From assembly GCA_052078155.1 (NCBI GenBank), contig JBQJBP010000003.1, positions 434,001 through 498,000 on the forward strand: a stretch of 64,000 nucleotides of DNA. Direction: 5' to 3'. Under the pieces are notes generated by a model, which saw only the letters and a list, made by a program, of their open reading frames with translations, had not been told where the DNA came from and did not search any database. Both the position numbers and the translations under genes were made by a program. Positions within the stretch are counted from its first letter, which is position 1. The number at the start of each line of letters is the position of its first letter. Positions 1-9,734 of this stretch are shown here, piece by piece. The DNA is from CAXBMB01 sp052078155. Lineage in GTDB: Bacteria > Pseudomonadota > Alphaproteobacteria > Kiloniellales > DSM-21159.

Positions 1-22
1 TAAAGCGATTTGACTCTAGAGG
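1..22. repeat. Right end of a MITE-like element, cut by the window edge (copy A)
   Basis: The first 22 bases carry the conserved right terminus of the dispersed element described at 6496-6630: an AAAGCGATTTGACTC core followed by TA. The rest of the element would lie outside the window. The match to the right ends of the copies at 6.6, 32.4, 38.9 and 53.0 kb is read directly from the sequence. That it is a complete element is inference. Confidence 0.5.
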
Positions 23-30
23 GCAGGCGC

Positions 31-76
31 AAAAAAGGGCGGGCACCTGATCATACTCAAGCACCCGCCCCTTTCA
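31..76 (-). terminator. Rho-independent terminator after the acetoacetyl-CoA reductase gene
   Basis: On the minus strand a GGGCGGG arm and a CCCGCCC arm flank a loop, and the second arm is followed by a run of T. It lies about 40 bases beyond the stop of the reductase gene, where a transcript end is expected. Confidence 0.75.
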
Positions 77-118
77 CTGTAACCGCGCTGCTGCCTCAAC
101 AGCTGGCAGCAACGGTTG

Positions 119-844
119 TCAGGTCATGTACTGGCCACCGTTGGCGGTCAGCGTGGCACCGGTGATAAAGCCGGACTTGTCGCTGGCCAGGAAGCAGACA
201 CAGTCGGCGATTTCTTCCGGCTCGCCCAGACGTCCCACAGGGATCTGCGGCAGGATCTTGCTGTTGAGCACCTCTTCAGGCACGGCGCGCACCATTTCAG
301 TGCCGATGTACCCCGGGGACACCACATTGGCGGTGATGCCTTTGGCAGCGTTTTCCTGGGCAACAGCTTTGGTGAAACCGATCACCCCGGCCTTGGCGGC
401 GGAGTAGTTGGCCTGGCCGAACTGCCCCTTCTGACCGTTAATGGAAGACACGGAGATGATGCGGCCAAAGCCACGGCTGCGCATGCCGTCAATCACATGA
501 CGGGTCATGTTAAAGAGGGAATCGAGATTGGTGGAAATGACGGCTTTCCAGTTTTCCGCCGTCATGCGGTGAAGGGTTCCGTCGCGGGTGATCCCGGCGT
601 TGTTGACCAGCACGTCGATGGGACCCAGTTCAGCCTCGACCTTGGCAACACCCTCAGCGCAGGCCTCAAAATCGCCCACATCCCACTTAAAGGTATGAAT
701 GCCCGTTGCAGCGGTAAAAGCCGCCGCGGCTTCATCGTTGCCATGATAGGTGGCGGCCACTTCGTAGCCTGCCTGTTTCAAGCCTTCACTGATTGCCGCA
801 CCAATTCCTCTGGTGCCGCCGGTCACCAATGCCACACGCGCCAT
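119..844 (-). CDS. phaB: Acetoacetyl-CoA reductase (SDR family)
   Basis: NADPH-dependent reductase that converts acetoacetyl-CoA to (R)-3-hydroxybutyryl-CoA, the second step of polyhydroxybutyrate synthesis in the cytoplasm. It is a classical short-chain dehydrogenase of 241 residues. The cofactor motif TGGTRGIG is at 8-15, NNAG at 81-84, and the catalytic Ser134, Tyr147 and Lys151 are present (YSAAK). The C-terminal GFITGATLTANGGQYM is typical of PhaB/FabG-like enzymes. I chose the ATG at 844 because GGGAGG precedes it; a longer frame starts at 874 but adds a non-conserved decapeptide. The gene lies directly downstream of the thiolase gene with a terminator-like hairpin between them, so it probably has partly separate expression. 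FabG is the alternative name, but the context favours PhaB. Confidence 0.93.
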   Translation of the reverse strand: MARVALVTGGTRGIGAAISEGLKQAGYEVAATYHGNDEAAAAFTAATGIHTFKWDVGDFEACAEGVAKVEAELGPIDVLVNNAGITRDGTLHRMTAENWKAVISTNLDSLFNMTRHVIDGMRSRGFGRIISVSSINGQKGQFGQANYSAAKAGVIGFTKAVAQENAAKGITANVVSPGYIGTEMVRAVPEEVLNSKILPQIPVGRLGEPEEIADCVCFLASDKSGFITGATLTANGGQYMT

Positions 845-1023
845 ACTTTCAATCCTCCCAAGGATCCTACGCACATCAATCAGGGCTGTTGTTCAGCCCT
901 CTCAAGCGCCCAAGAGTCCGTGCGCACACCACAGCCTCTTGCGCGAAACAACTGACTAGATCATCGCATCGGCAGCATCTTTCGATGCTCCCCGGACGAC
1001 GGGTACCAAACTGGGAAAGACAA

Positions 1024-1066
1024 AGAAGGCGCGGAGTTCTGCCAGACGCAGACCGCGCCTTCTTTT
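1024..1066 (-). terminator. Terminator or attenuator between phaA and phaB
   Basis: GAAGGCGCGG and CCGCGCCTTC form a 10-bp stem. On the minus strand it is followed by T-rich sequence just beyond the thiolase stop. It separates phaA from phaB, so phaB may depend on read-through or on its own promoter in 845-1020. Confidence 0.75.
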
Positions 1067-1118
1067 CTGATCGGGAAGATCCCGAAGCTTTACTTCTTGA
1101 TCAGCAGGTCAAACGCGA

Positions 1119-2294
<1,176 letters not shown>

Positions 2295-2306
2295 GTCCTT
2301 GTCCAC

Positions 2307-2749
2307 TCCTCTTGGCAGGTTCTCAGTTCAGGAAGCCCGAAGCCCCTCAACATTGCTTGGTCGACACAACGCGCTTTTCCTCGCCGCAAGCTGGCGGTTA
2401 TCTGTTTTCGCTGCGTTGCACAATAACTCTCGCACCATAGCCAGCCTTTGATGAAAAGTGCAAGCGCTGGCGGCTGTCTTTCTGGCCCCTGGGTCCCTGC
2501 TTCCTCTTGGGTGAACAGCGGGAGATAGAAGGCCTGCATATGATTGCAAACAAGCGCCCGCCCCCTGTCCGCTGCTGCGTGAGCACTCGAGTTTCCAAGA
2601 GGTAAGACGCCCGCGTTGCGGTTTAAAGGCCGTCCCAAAAGGGTCTCTGCATGATCACAAAGACGCCACAAATGCACCTGCCGCCTGCGTTGGAAATCCA
2701 ACTGAACTGGCAAGTACCACAGCCTGGGTCGGGCCCAGGAAACCAGCCC
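2307..2749. other. Intergenic region upstream of phaA
   Basis: This stretch separates the GST stop from the phaA start. All open frames in it lack family resemblance. On the minus strand it should hold the phaA promoter. A TGC/GCA-rich patch around 2411-2423 (GCGTTGCACAATA) resembles the loose motif bound by alphaproteobacterial PhaR proteins, but this is only a visual similarity. Confidence 0.3.
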
Positions 2750-3400
2750 CTACAAGGGCTCGTAATCCTTTGGCATGACATAGTTATGTTTGCGGAAGGA
2801 GGGGCGCTGGCGCATCAGATTGAACCAGTTTCCCAAATGGCTGAAAGGCGGCAGCCGATCCTGTCCTTCCGGCGTTTCTGCGAAGTAGAACATCATCGGG
2901 GCCAGCAGAATGTCGGCCAGTCCAAAGTTCTGGCCCGACAGCCAGGGGTTTCGCCCCAGACGTTCATCCAGCGCATCGCAGACCTTGTCCACCTTGGGCA
3001 GGATTGAAACAAAAGCATCGGGATCAAAAACCTGGGTGTGCTCAATCCAGGCCCGGCGCGGTGCGACCAATTGTGTCACCAGCCAGGGATAGGCGTAGGA
3101 ATCGATGATTGAAAGCCACTGATTCATCTCGGCCCGCTCCTGCACTTCAACCGGCTGCAGGGAGGGGCCGGGATAGGCTTCATCCAGATAGCGGCAGATG
3201 GCGTTGGTTTCAAACAGCTTAAAGCTGCCAATCTCCAGGACAGGAACCTTGCCAAAGGGATGCAGTTTGAAGTGGGCGTCGCTTTCGAACTGAACGGACC
3301 AGTCACTGCGATAGCTCAGGCCCTTTTCATCGCAGGTCATCAAAACCGCACGGAGGTAGACGCTCTCTGGAAAGCCGTGAACCACGATTTCCGGCTGCAT
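2750..3400 (-). CDS. Glutathione S-transferase family protein
   Basis: Cytosolic GST-like protein of 216 residues. The N-terminal thioredoxin-like half contains the signature FGKVPVLEIGSFKLFETNAI, with the cis-Pro after Val and the Glu-Thr pair that contacts glutathione's gamma-glutamyl group. The C-terminal all-helical half contains WLSGQNFGLADILLAPMMFY, the usual helix-6 motif with the conserved Asp. I chose the ATG at 3400 because AAGGAG precedes it closely. The substrate is unknown. It lies between phaA and the synthase genes on the same strand but with sizeable gaps, so a role in PHB metabolism is not implied. Confidence 0.85.
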   Translation of the reverse strand: MQPEIVVHGFPESVYLRAVLMTCDEKGLSYRSDWSVQFESDAHFKLHPFGKVPVLEIGSFKLFETNAICRYLDEAYPGPSLQPVEVQERAEMNQWLSIIDSYAYPWLVTQLVAPRRAWIEHTQVFDPDAFVSILPKVDKVCDALDERLGRNPWLSGQNFGLADILLAPMMFYFAETPEGQDRLPPFSHLGNWFNLMRQRPSFRKHNYVMPKDYEPL

Positions 3401-3633
3401 CCTTTCTCCTTTCTCCCTTGGGATTGTACGGCTGATCATATTGAGGGGCTACAGAGGCTGAATGCCAGGTAGCCAGTGACTTTGCGAATGAAAAGAAGGG
3501 CCTAATGGACCCCGCACGCGCTGATCTTCCCTGAAAGGCAGAAGAAATCAAGGGCAGCGGGCGAAAAGTCTGGAAAAAGCCGTGCTTTTGAGCGGCGCGA
3601 CCGTCTGAAAACGGGTGCTTCCAGCCAAACCAC

Positions 3634-4899
3634 TCAAACTCCGGCTGTTTTATGCAGCCAGTCCGCCAGAGGTTGCCAGACTTTGCTCGGCGCCCCGCGG
3701 CTGACCACCATGCCGATGTGACCGGCTGGAGGTCGCAGAATTTCACAATTGGGCAAAGCCTCTCCCAGAGCCACGGCCGAGCCCGGCGGCACAATGCGAT
3801 CCTGAGCCGGGACCAGACACAGACTGGGCAACGTCATGGTCGCCGGGTCCACCACCTGTCCGGCAACCTGCCACTGCTTCTCAGCCGTGCTGTTTTCCCC
3901 GTACCACTGCCCCAGACAGGTGTGGGCCACCTGCTTGGCCAGGGCCACGCCATCATTCAACCAGTCCTCCAGCGCCACAAAGGCCCGCGCGCTGTCGCTG
4001 TCCATCTCCAGTTCGCCGAAGCGCAGGAATTTACGCAGACAGTTTTCAGGGTCTATGGCCGCAAACAGGGCCTGTATGCCGTCAACAGGCAACTCCCCCG
4101 TCATCTCCATGGTCAGGCTGTGGGTGGCCAGACTGGTCAGCGCCGTGGCGCGCTGACCGCTGCCCCCGGCTGAAAAATCCCAGGGGGTGGCCAGCAACGC
4201 CAGCCCGGCCAGATCCTGCTGTCGGCGACAGGCCAGCCCCAGGGCCAGCAGGCCGCCCATGCAATAGCCCCCCAGCAGAGGGGGCCGCTTGCTGCGGGAC
4301 AGCACCTCCGTCAGCGCGCTGTCCAGACGACCGGCAATGTAATCCGTCAGCGAGAAGCCGCGCTCAGCCTGTCCGGGAGCCCCCCAGTCGATCAGGTAGG
4401 GATGGAAGCCCTGGTCCGCCAGCCAGCGCAACAACGAGCAGTCTGCAGAAAGATCCAGGATGTAGCCCCGATTGATCAGGGAGGGCACCATCAACAGCGG
4501 AATCCCGGCCCCTTTTTGTCCTTTGTTTTGCTGTTTTTTGTTGGTCTTGTTGCCGGTCTCGGGTCCGGTGCCCCCGTAATCCAGCAAGCGGGTTGTTCCC
4601 TCCTGCCAGATGACCTGAGGGTCTTCCAGATCCCGTCGATAGGGGTGTTGCCGGTAGCGGGAGATACTGTCCAGAAACTTCTGGCTGCGGGCGTGAATTT
4701 CGCGCTGCAGCACCTGATCGAAGAGATCATCCGGCAAGTGCTGAAGTTCAGCCGCCAGACCCTCCGCCCTTGTTTTCAGATCCGGCCTCGTAGGCAGCCA
4801 ACCGTTTTTCAAGAAGGGCCAGACGGCGCGTGAGCTCGTCCAGGTCGCGGCTGCCACGCTCAGGTGCAGTGGCAGAGGGCGCGGTCCCTGTCGTGTCAT
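3634..4899 (-). CDS. phaC: PhaC-like polyhydroxyalkanoate synthase / alpha-beta hydrolase
   Basis: Alpha/beta-hydrolase of 421 residues resembling PHA synthases, which polymerise (R)-3-hydroxyacyl-CoA. The nucleophile Cys213 sits in the lipase-like box GGYCMGG, the Asp is D367 in AQDRIVPP, and His394 is in PPAGHIGMVVSRG, so the triad is complete. TPWDF and DWGAPG are typical of the family. The N-terminal GPRPLPLHLS segment looks like that of Rhodospirillales homologues, which supports the ATG at 4899 although it lies inside the upstream gene and creates a 152-bp out-of-frame overlap. Residues 111-132 are an odd Lys/Asn/Gln/Gly-rich insertion. The preceding gene encodes a PhaE-like helper, suggesting a two-subunit enzyme. 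A PHA-related hydrolase is the alternative. Confidence 0.8.
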   Translation of the reverse strand: MTRQGPRPLPLHLSVAAATWTSSRAVWPFLKNGWLPTRPDLKTRAEGLAAELQHLPDDLFDQVLQREIHARSQKFLDSISRYRQHPYRRDLEDPQVIWQEGTTRLLDYGGTGPETGNKTNKKQQNKGQKGAGIPLLMVPSLINRGYILDLSADCSLLRWLADQGFHPYLIDWGAPGQAERGFSLTDYIAGRLDSALTEVLSRSKRPPLLGGYCMGGLLALGLACRRQQDLAGLALLATPWDFSAGGSGQRATALTSLATHSLTMEMTGELPVDGIQALFAAIDPENCLRKFLRFGELEMDSDSARAFVALEDWLNDGVALAKQVAHTCLGQWYGENSTAEKQWQVAGQVVDPATMTLPSLCLVPAQDRIVPPGSAVALGEALPNCEILRPPAGHIGMVVSRGAPSKVWQPLADWLHKTAGV

Positions 4900-5335
4900 G
4901 GTCTGGAGCCTCCTCCTTACTGTCTCCTGAAGAATGGGGGCTGGTTCCCCCGGCCTCTTGTGCCCTGGCGGGCGCGGTGTCCGGCCAGTTGCCAGACCAG
5001 GCCTGGGCCCAACTCTTTTGCAACATGTCCTGCCATTGGCCAGCCATGGCCGCTCCCTGCGCCATGAGAGCCTGAGCGGCTGGAGGACTGCCCCCTTGCG
5101 CGGCCTGCTTCGTCATACCAACAAAAGCCTCGGTCCAGGCCAAGCCTGCCTGAGACAGATCCACACAGGAATCAACAATCTTCTGCCCAGCTGCCCCCGG
5201 CAGGGGTTCCGCTGCCAGCGCAGTCATTTCATCCTGCCAGAGATCCAGATAGCGGCGGGCCAGATCTTCGGCCTTGCTTTCCAGATCTTCCCTGGATCTC
5301 TTCCGCTCGTCGTTGTCTGCCATGGTTTGCGTCAA
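4748..5335 (-). CDS. PhaE-like small subunit encoded upstream of PhaC
   Basis: Acidic, soluble protein of about 195 residues. The N-terminal half is helical with Trp/Tyr-rich segments (ARRYLDLWQDEMTALA). The middle is low-complexity and Ala/Pro/Ser/Thr-rich. A predicted coiled coil follows (LDELTRRLALLEKRLAAYEA), and the tail is Gly-rich. This layout, and its place directly ahead of phaC, resemble PhaE subunits of class III synthases, where a terminal helix contacts PhaC. Its 3' end overlaps phaC by 152 bases in another frame. The start is uncertain: TTG at 5335 or ATG at 5323, neither with a strong ribosome site. I recognise no full-length family, so the PhaE role is inference. Confidence 0.65.
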   Translation of the reverse strand: MTQTMADNDERKRSREDLESKAEDLARRYLDLWQDEMTALAAEPLPGAAGQKIVDSCVDLSQAGLAWTEAFVGMTKQAAQGGSPPAAQALMAQGAAMAGQWQDMLQKSWAQAWSGNWPDTAPARAQEAGGTSPHSSGDSKEEAPDHDTTGTAPSATAPERGSRDLDELTRRLALLEKRLAAYEAGSENKGGGSGG

Positions 5336-5469
5336 TCTCGGCTTACCTTACAGCTTTGCTGCCAGAACCGGTCCGCCCCTTCTTTTGGTCGGGGTCAAAC
5401 CTGTTGGGCTGACAAAGCCCGCAACACCCAGTTACCCCATCTCATGGAACTATAAGAGGCAAATCTGTC

Positions 5470-5560
5470 TTTTTACAGCACCAAGAATTGCGCAAAAGAT
5501 TGACAGCCGTTGTCGCAGCGCAGCAAACTGTTCATAAACCAACATTGAAACTGCAAACAA
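5470..5560. promoter_or_regulatory. Divergent promoter region with candidate PhaR operator
   Basis: The region between the PhaE-like gene and phaR holds a perfect TTGCGCAA palindrome at 5487-5494 and further TGC/GCA elements (TCGCAGCGCAGCAA at about 5514-5527). PhaR proteins of Paracoccus and Rhodobacter are known to bind TGC-rich DNA and to regulate themselves and phasin genes. Autoregulation here is inference. Confidence 0.35.
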
Positions 5561-5583
5561 CGTTACGAAAAGAGGGCGTCTCT

Positions 5584-6204
5584 GTGGCCAATGCGAATAA
5601 CAACGGTGAGAACGCACCGATTACGATCAAGAAGTACGCCAATCGCCGACTCTACAACACCTCCACCAGCAGTTATGTGACCCTCGACCACCTCTGCGCC
5701 ATGGTGAAGGAAGACGTTGATTTTGTGGTTTACGATGCCAAAAGCGGTGAAGACATCACCCGCCAGGTGCTGACCCAGATCATCGTGGAAGAAGAAAGCA
5801 AAGGCGAAAACCTTCTGCCCATCTCCTTCCTGCGCCAGCTGATTTCGTTCTACGGCAATGGCATGCAGTGGATGGTGCCCAGCTATCTTGAACATGTGAT
5901 GGACAGCCTGACCAACAATCAGGAACAGATGACCAAGGCCATGCAGGAAAGCATGGGCGGCGTTTTCCCCTTTTCCAACATGGAAGAACTGGGTCGCCAG
6001 AACATGGCCATGTTTGAGCAGACCATGAAAATGTTCAATCCGGCTTTTGGCGGGGCCAAGCCAACAGCAGCCAAGCCTGCTGAACGACCGGCGGCACCGG
6101 CCGCCAGTTCTGCCCCGGCAGAATCCGACGATCAGCTGGAAACCCTGAAAAGCCAGGTCGACAAGCTGCAGGCCAAACTGGACAGTCTCAGCAAGGACGA
6201 CTGA
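5584..6204 (+). CDS. phaR: Polyhydroxyalkanoate synthesis repressor PhaR
   Basis: DNA-binding regulator that in relatives senses PHB granules and represses phasin and its own gene. The N-terminal PHB/PHA accumulation regulator domain is clear: ITIKKYANRRLYNTSTSSYV, then LCAMVKEDVDFVVYDAKSGEDIT and VLTQIIVEEE. A second conserved helical section (LRQLISFYGNGMQWMVPSYLEHVM) follows, then an Ala/Pro-rich linker and a C-terminal coiled coil. I chose the GTG at 5584, which has GAGGG about eight bases upstream and gives 206 residues; the longer open frame from 5488 adds non-conserved residues. It is divergent from the phaE/phaC pair. No phasin gene is visible in the window. Confidence 0.93.
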   Translation: MANANNNGENAPITIKKYANRRLYNTSTSSYVTLDHLCAMVKEDVDFVVYDAKSGEDITRQVLTQIIVEEESKGENLLPISFLRQLISFYGNGMQWMVPSYLEHVMDSLTNNQEQMTKAMQESMGGVFPFSNMEELGRQNMAMFEQTMKMFNPAFGGAKPTAAKPAERPAAPAASSAPAESDDQLETLKSQVDKLQAKLDSLSKDD

Positions 6205-6216
6205 TCCTCAGTCCTT
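6193..6216 (+). terminator. Weak hairpin at the end of phaR
   Basis: AAGGAC and GTCCTT form a 6-bp stem spanning the phaR stop codon. No T-run follows, so a terminator function is only possible. The rest of 6217-6495 holds no gene that I can support. Confidence 0.25.
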
Positions 6217-6495
6217 GACCACTCAGCGATAGTGACGTGAACAGCCGGAAATCAGAGTCCTGTCCGGGTGGCTCGGGTCTGCCGTGACCAAGGTCCTGAC
6301 AAGGCTTTGCTTGTCTGGCGTGGCCGGTGCTTTTCCCAGGGCGCGGCCCATAACCTTGCGCCCCGACACCCACATCCACAAACAGCCCGCAGAGGTTTCA
6401 ACCCCGGCAGGCAGACTGATGTTCACAAGTACTGGGAAATGCAGAACAGGCGGCAGCGGAACCAGAAGGCAAAGCCACTGAACGGGATTTGCCGT

Positions 6496-6630
6496 TAGAG
6501 CATGATCGGTTTTGTTAGAAACGCTTTGCGCTTGGGCCTAAACCGTGACTCATCTTCTAACACGTTGAAAAGAGCTTCACGCTTCAAGTGTCATTACGTA
6601 GTGAGTCCACTTAAGCCGCTTTGACTCTAG
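6496..6630. repeat. MITE-like palindromic element (copy B)
   Basis: The element begins at TA-GAGCATGATCGG and ends at GCTTTGACTC-TA, giving imperfect terminal inverted repeats flanked by TA. The left half folds on itself: GATCGGTTTTGTTAG pairs with CTAAACCGTGACTC around a GCTTTGCGC loop. Copies with the same ends and inner order lie at 32328-32468, 38795-38931 and 52894-53026, and a right end lies at 1-22. The right terminus supplies the TAG stop of the adjacent GGDEF/EAL gene. TA flanks suggest mobilisation by an IS630-type transposase, which is inference. Confidence 0.8.
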
Positions 6631-8375
6631 TGGCCGGAACTTTTTGAGATTTGCAGTTGCACAACCCGCGATTCGACGTCGACGGGTTCTTCTTTCGCCT
6701 GCCATCCTTTGGGCTCCAATTCCGGGCGACCAAAGAAGTAGCCTTGCAAAAGATCCACGCCTTCTGCTGCCAGGAAGTTCGCTTCATCGTCCTGTTCCAC
6801 ACATTCCGCCACGGTCTGCATGGAGTAAGCATGGGCCAGTGACAGAAGATTGCGGATAAAGAGCTGATTTTCCTGGCTTTCCATGATTGAGCCCACGAAG
6901 GCCCCGTCGATTTTCACGATGTCCACATGGAAGGATTTGAAATGGCGGAAGGTGGTGTAGCCGGCACCAAAGTCGTCAATGGCGACCTGACAGCCAAGAT
7001 TCCGGACCGCGTTCACAAAGCGGGCCGTGTCATCAAGGTCATGCAGAGCCGTGGTTTCCGTGATCTCTACGATCAGGCGGCTTGCCATGTCCGGTTTGCC
7101 GCGCAGGGCTTTGACCAGAGTTCGCAGCCAGGAGCGATCTGAAGCCGTATGGCCGGAGATGTTCATGGCCAGCTTGATGCCCGGATAACGATCCAGAGCT
7201 TCCAGGGTCAGCTCCAGCACCCGGTTATCAATAACCCGCATCAAACCCAGGTTTTCGACCGCAGGAATGAACCGGCCAGCGGGCACCAGTTCTCCACTTT
7301 CATCGCGCATGCGGATCAGGCATTCGTAGTAGAGAATTTCACGGGAGTGGGCATTGACCACGGGCTGGTAGGCCAGCATCAGGCGCTGATCGTCCAGGGC
7401 CAGTTTCACCGCCTCGCCCATGGCCATGCTGGCGCGGAACCCTTCGCGGCTTTTCTCTGAAATCTGACAGACAGACACGCAGTCACGCCCCAGTATCTTG
7501 GCATTGGCCATGGCGCCTTCCGCTTTGGCCGTTGCATCTACGGAGCTGGTGGTCTGTTCCGGGAAGAAGACCAGACCCAGAGAAGCTGTTGTGTGGATGG
7601 CTCCCGATTTGGTGTTGATGGCCAGTTCGCGCAACCGCGCCAGAATGGTCTCGCCAACCTGCTGGGCTTCACCGGGTGTGTAGTCGGACAGAACCAGGCC
7701 GAAGCGGTCCCCCCCCAAACGGCCCACTGTATCTGTCGGGCGCAAACAACCTTCCAGCCGCTGCCCGACTTCACGCAGCACACTGTCGCCTACATTGGTG
7801 CCAAAGGCGGAGTTGATGCGATCCATGGCGTCGACCCCCAACACCATGAAACACCCCTGTCGTTGATGCCGCAAACTGTCGACCAGCGCCTGGTCGAGGA
7901 CGGTCTGCAGCCGCATCATGCTGGCGCGGCCGGTCAGGTCGTCAAAGTTCGCAAGACGCTCCAGACGGGCTTCATTTTCTTTGCGCTGAGTGACTTTTCG
8001 CAGCAAGCCACGCAAGCAGACCGGTTTGCCATCCGGGCCGAACTCTACAGCGCCCCGGTCATGCACCCAGTGTTCACTGCCGCGCTCTCCAACAATCCGG
8101 TACTCACAGTCATATTCCGTGGCGGATGCAAAATGGCGATTGAGGGCGTGCAGTCGCCGAGGCTGGTCTTCGGGATGAATAAGGGCGTTGTAACTGTCAC
8201 TGGTTTGGGGAATGGCGCTTTCGTCCTGGCCAAAGAAATCTGTTGCCGCGCCGCCAAACTCCAGGTCGTCGCTAGCCAGATTCCACTCGTAAACCAGATC
8301 ACCGGAAGATTCGATCGCGGCGCGCCAGAACTTGCTGGCATCAGTTAAACCGCCAAAAGAACCATCGTAAGCCAA
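6627..8375 (-). CDS. PAS-GGDEF-EAL cyclic-di-GMP signalling protein
   Basis: Soluble regulator of 582 residues with a PAS/PAC sensor (about 13-132), a GGDEF domain (about 140-300) and an EAL domain (about 325-570). The GGDEF signature reads GGDRF (221-225), so cyclase activity is doubtful. An RxxD inhibitory-site motif (RPTD, 212-215) five residues upstream is kept, so it may still bind c-di-GMP. The EAL motif reads ECL (351-353) with the metal-binding Glu retained, and MNISG, EITET, DDFGAGY (467-473) and KIDGAFV are intact, which favours phosphodiesterase activity. The stop codon lies within repeat copy B. No transmembrane segment is evident and no partner gene is adjacent. Confidence 0.9.
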   Translation of the reverse strand: MAYDGSFGGLTDASKFWRAAIESSGDLVYEWNLASDDLEFGGAATDFFGQDESAIPQTSDSYNALIHPEDQPRRLHALNRHFASATEYDCEYRIVGERGSEHWVHDRGAVEFGPDGKPVCLRGLLRKVTQRKENEARLERLANFDDLTGRASMMRLQTVLDQALVDSLRHQRQGCFMVLGVDAMDRINSAFGTNVGDSVLREVGQRLEGCLRPTDTVGRLGGDRFGLVLSDYTPGEAQQVGETILARLRELAINTKSGAIHTTASLGLVFFPEQTTSSVDATAKAEGAMANAKILGRDCVSVCQISEKSREGFRASMAMGEAVKLALDDQRLMLAYQPVVNAHSREILYYECLIRMRDESGELVPAGRFIPAVENLGLMRVIDNRVLELTLEALDRYPGIKLAMNISGHTASDRSWLRTLVKALRGKPDMASRLIVEITETTALHDLDDTARFVNAVRNLGCQVAIDDFGAGYTTFRHFKSFHVDIVKIDGAFVGSIMESQENQLFIRNLLSLAHAYSMQTVAECVEQDDEANFLAAEGVDLLQGYFFGRPELEPKGWQAKEEPVDVESRVVQLQISKSSGH

Positions 8376-8981
8376 GGCTCTTGCTCCTACCTGAAACAGC
8401 CCGGTTCAGTCTTAACCAGGAAGCCAAACACCACTGCCAACCATCTCACTGTGGTTACTCAAACTCTCTCCGGCCAATGGCCAGCCAACCAATCCGGGGC
8501 CTCAATTCTTCCATAGATTGCGAAAAATCGGACAATCAGCGAAGACCACGGACGCAGCTGTCAAAAGCCAAGGAAACCATGAAGATCAATTCTTTAGACA
8601 GACGTGACGTTCATAGATTCCTTTTTTCTCACTACAGCCTAATGGCAAGCACTTAAAAAAGAGTTGAAAAAGACTCATATTTTAGAGGCTTACGCCAAAA
8701 GCAGGCAGCACAGCGTTGTTCTCAACCCTCGTTCCGGCCAGACGGCCAGCCCTTTGGAGATAGATTGCATTTTAGGCTTTTTTTAGGAATAGTGCATTAG
8801 CCTGACAACTGGACCAGTTTGTCTTTTCTCCATGATGAAGACAGCTGTTCAACCATATCAAGCTGCTGAACCACTGCGCGCTTTCCCTCGTAGAATGCAA
8901 GCTGACCGGCAAAGCAATGTCGAACCTGAAACGTGACCAGTAACCGTAACCCAAGCTCTGTGAGCGTACGATAGAGACGGA
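8376..8981. other. Intergenic region without recognisable genes
   Basis: This stretch lies between the start of the GGDEF/EAL gene and the small hypothetical gene at 8982. The frames present (8381-8656 plus, 8772-9332 minus) have unnatural composition and no ribosome sites. It probably contains promoters for the two divergent genes. I see no RNA gene. Confidence 0.4.
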
Positions 8982-9413
8982 ATGACCAACAGCGTCGCCC
9001 TTCGTGAAAGCCAGATTCTGCCCCGTTTGAACAACGTGGGTGGCAGAATGCCGCTGCCTGAAAGTGCAGCAGGCTCTCCGATCAGCGCGGCCAAGGCCAT
9101 CACACCGGTTAAAGACGGCACCCTGGGCCTGCCGCCCAATCTTCAGGAAAAGAAACACAGCCAGGTTCAGGCCTTCTACCGGCAGACCACCCAGCTGACT
9201 GCGCCGCCTGTCGAAAGCGGCCAAAACCCCCTGAACTCCCCGGCTCTGGTCGCCACCTTCACGACCCAACAACTGGCTCAGCAAGAAGGGCTGGTTGAAC
9301 TGGTGCCGGTCAACACGCTGGCACAGGAACAAGGGTCCATGGCCTATCGACGGGCAGGGGCAGAACCAACGCTCTACCCCTCCACGCCCAAACTCTTCCA
9401 GGCTGACATCTGA
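8982..9413 (+). CDS. Hypothetical protein, 143 residues
   Basis: Small soluble protein with no signal peptide or membrane segment and no family that I recognise. The composition is plausible for a real protein: a Pro/Ala/Ser-rich first half, a Gln-rich middle and a C-terminal AYRRAGAEPTLYP segment. An AGACGGA sequence just before the ATG at 8982 could serve as ribosome site. An opposite-strand frame of 186 residues covers 8772-9332; I prefer this one for its more natural composition and start. It stands alone between intergenic stretches. No function can be assigned. Confidence 0.5.
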   Translation: MTNSVALRESQILPRLNNVGGRMPLPESAAGSPISAAKAITPVKDGTLGLPPNLQEKKHSQVQAFYRQTTQLTAPPVESGQNPLNSPALVATFTTQQLAQQEGLVELVPVNTLAQEQGSMAYRRAGAEPTLYPSTPKLFQADI

Positions 9414-9734
9414 TCCATCAGGATCCGGAAGCGATCGCTGGCTTTTCCCAATCCGACCATTTCAAAAAGCGGGAAGGCCCGACGTTCTTCGGCTGCACGA
9501 ACTTCAGGAGCACGAGCCTGGGATAGGCGGGCCAGCGAGAGGCCTCTGTGCTCTTGCCCTGTTGCCTAAAGGAGGCCGGTTTGGCCAGAAGTGTCTGGCG
9601 CTTGCATCTGATCCAACTTCACCTCCTGCCCTGGTCAGAACGGCAAATCGCCGCTCCGCCTTGCCTAAAAGGCCCCGCCACCGCACACTGTAATGGTAGA
9701 TCTCAATTGCCCCTTTTTGTTGAGGGACCGGATA
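9414..9734. other. Intergenic region upstream of the XRE regulator
   Basis: No coding sequence that I can support. Frames crossing it (9295-9693 plus and 9504-10091 minus) read as antisense or out-of-frame shadows. The last bases contain GAGGGA at 9722-9727, the ribosome site used to place the next start. Confidence 0.4.

Noticed and set aside
8772..9332. A 186-codon minus-strand frame opposite the hypothetical gene at 8982
   Set aside because: Its composition (Cys, Ser, Arg, Gln runs) is typical of a shadow frame and no ribosome site precedes it; the plus-strand frame reads more naturally, though neither is proven.
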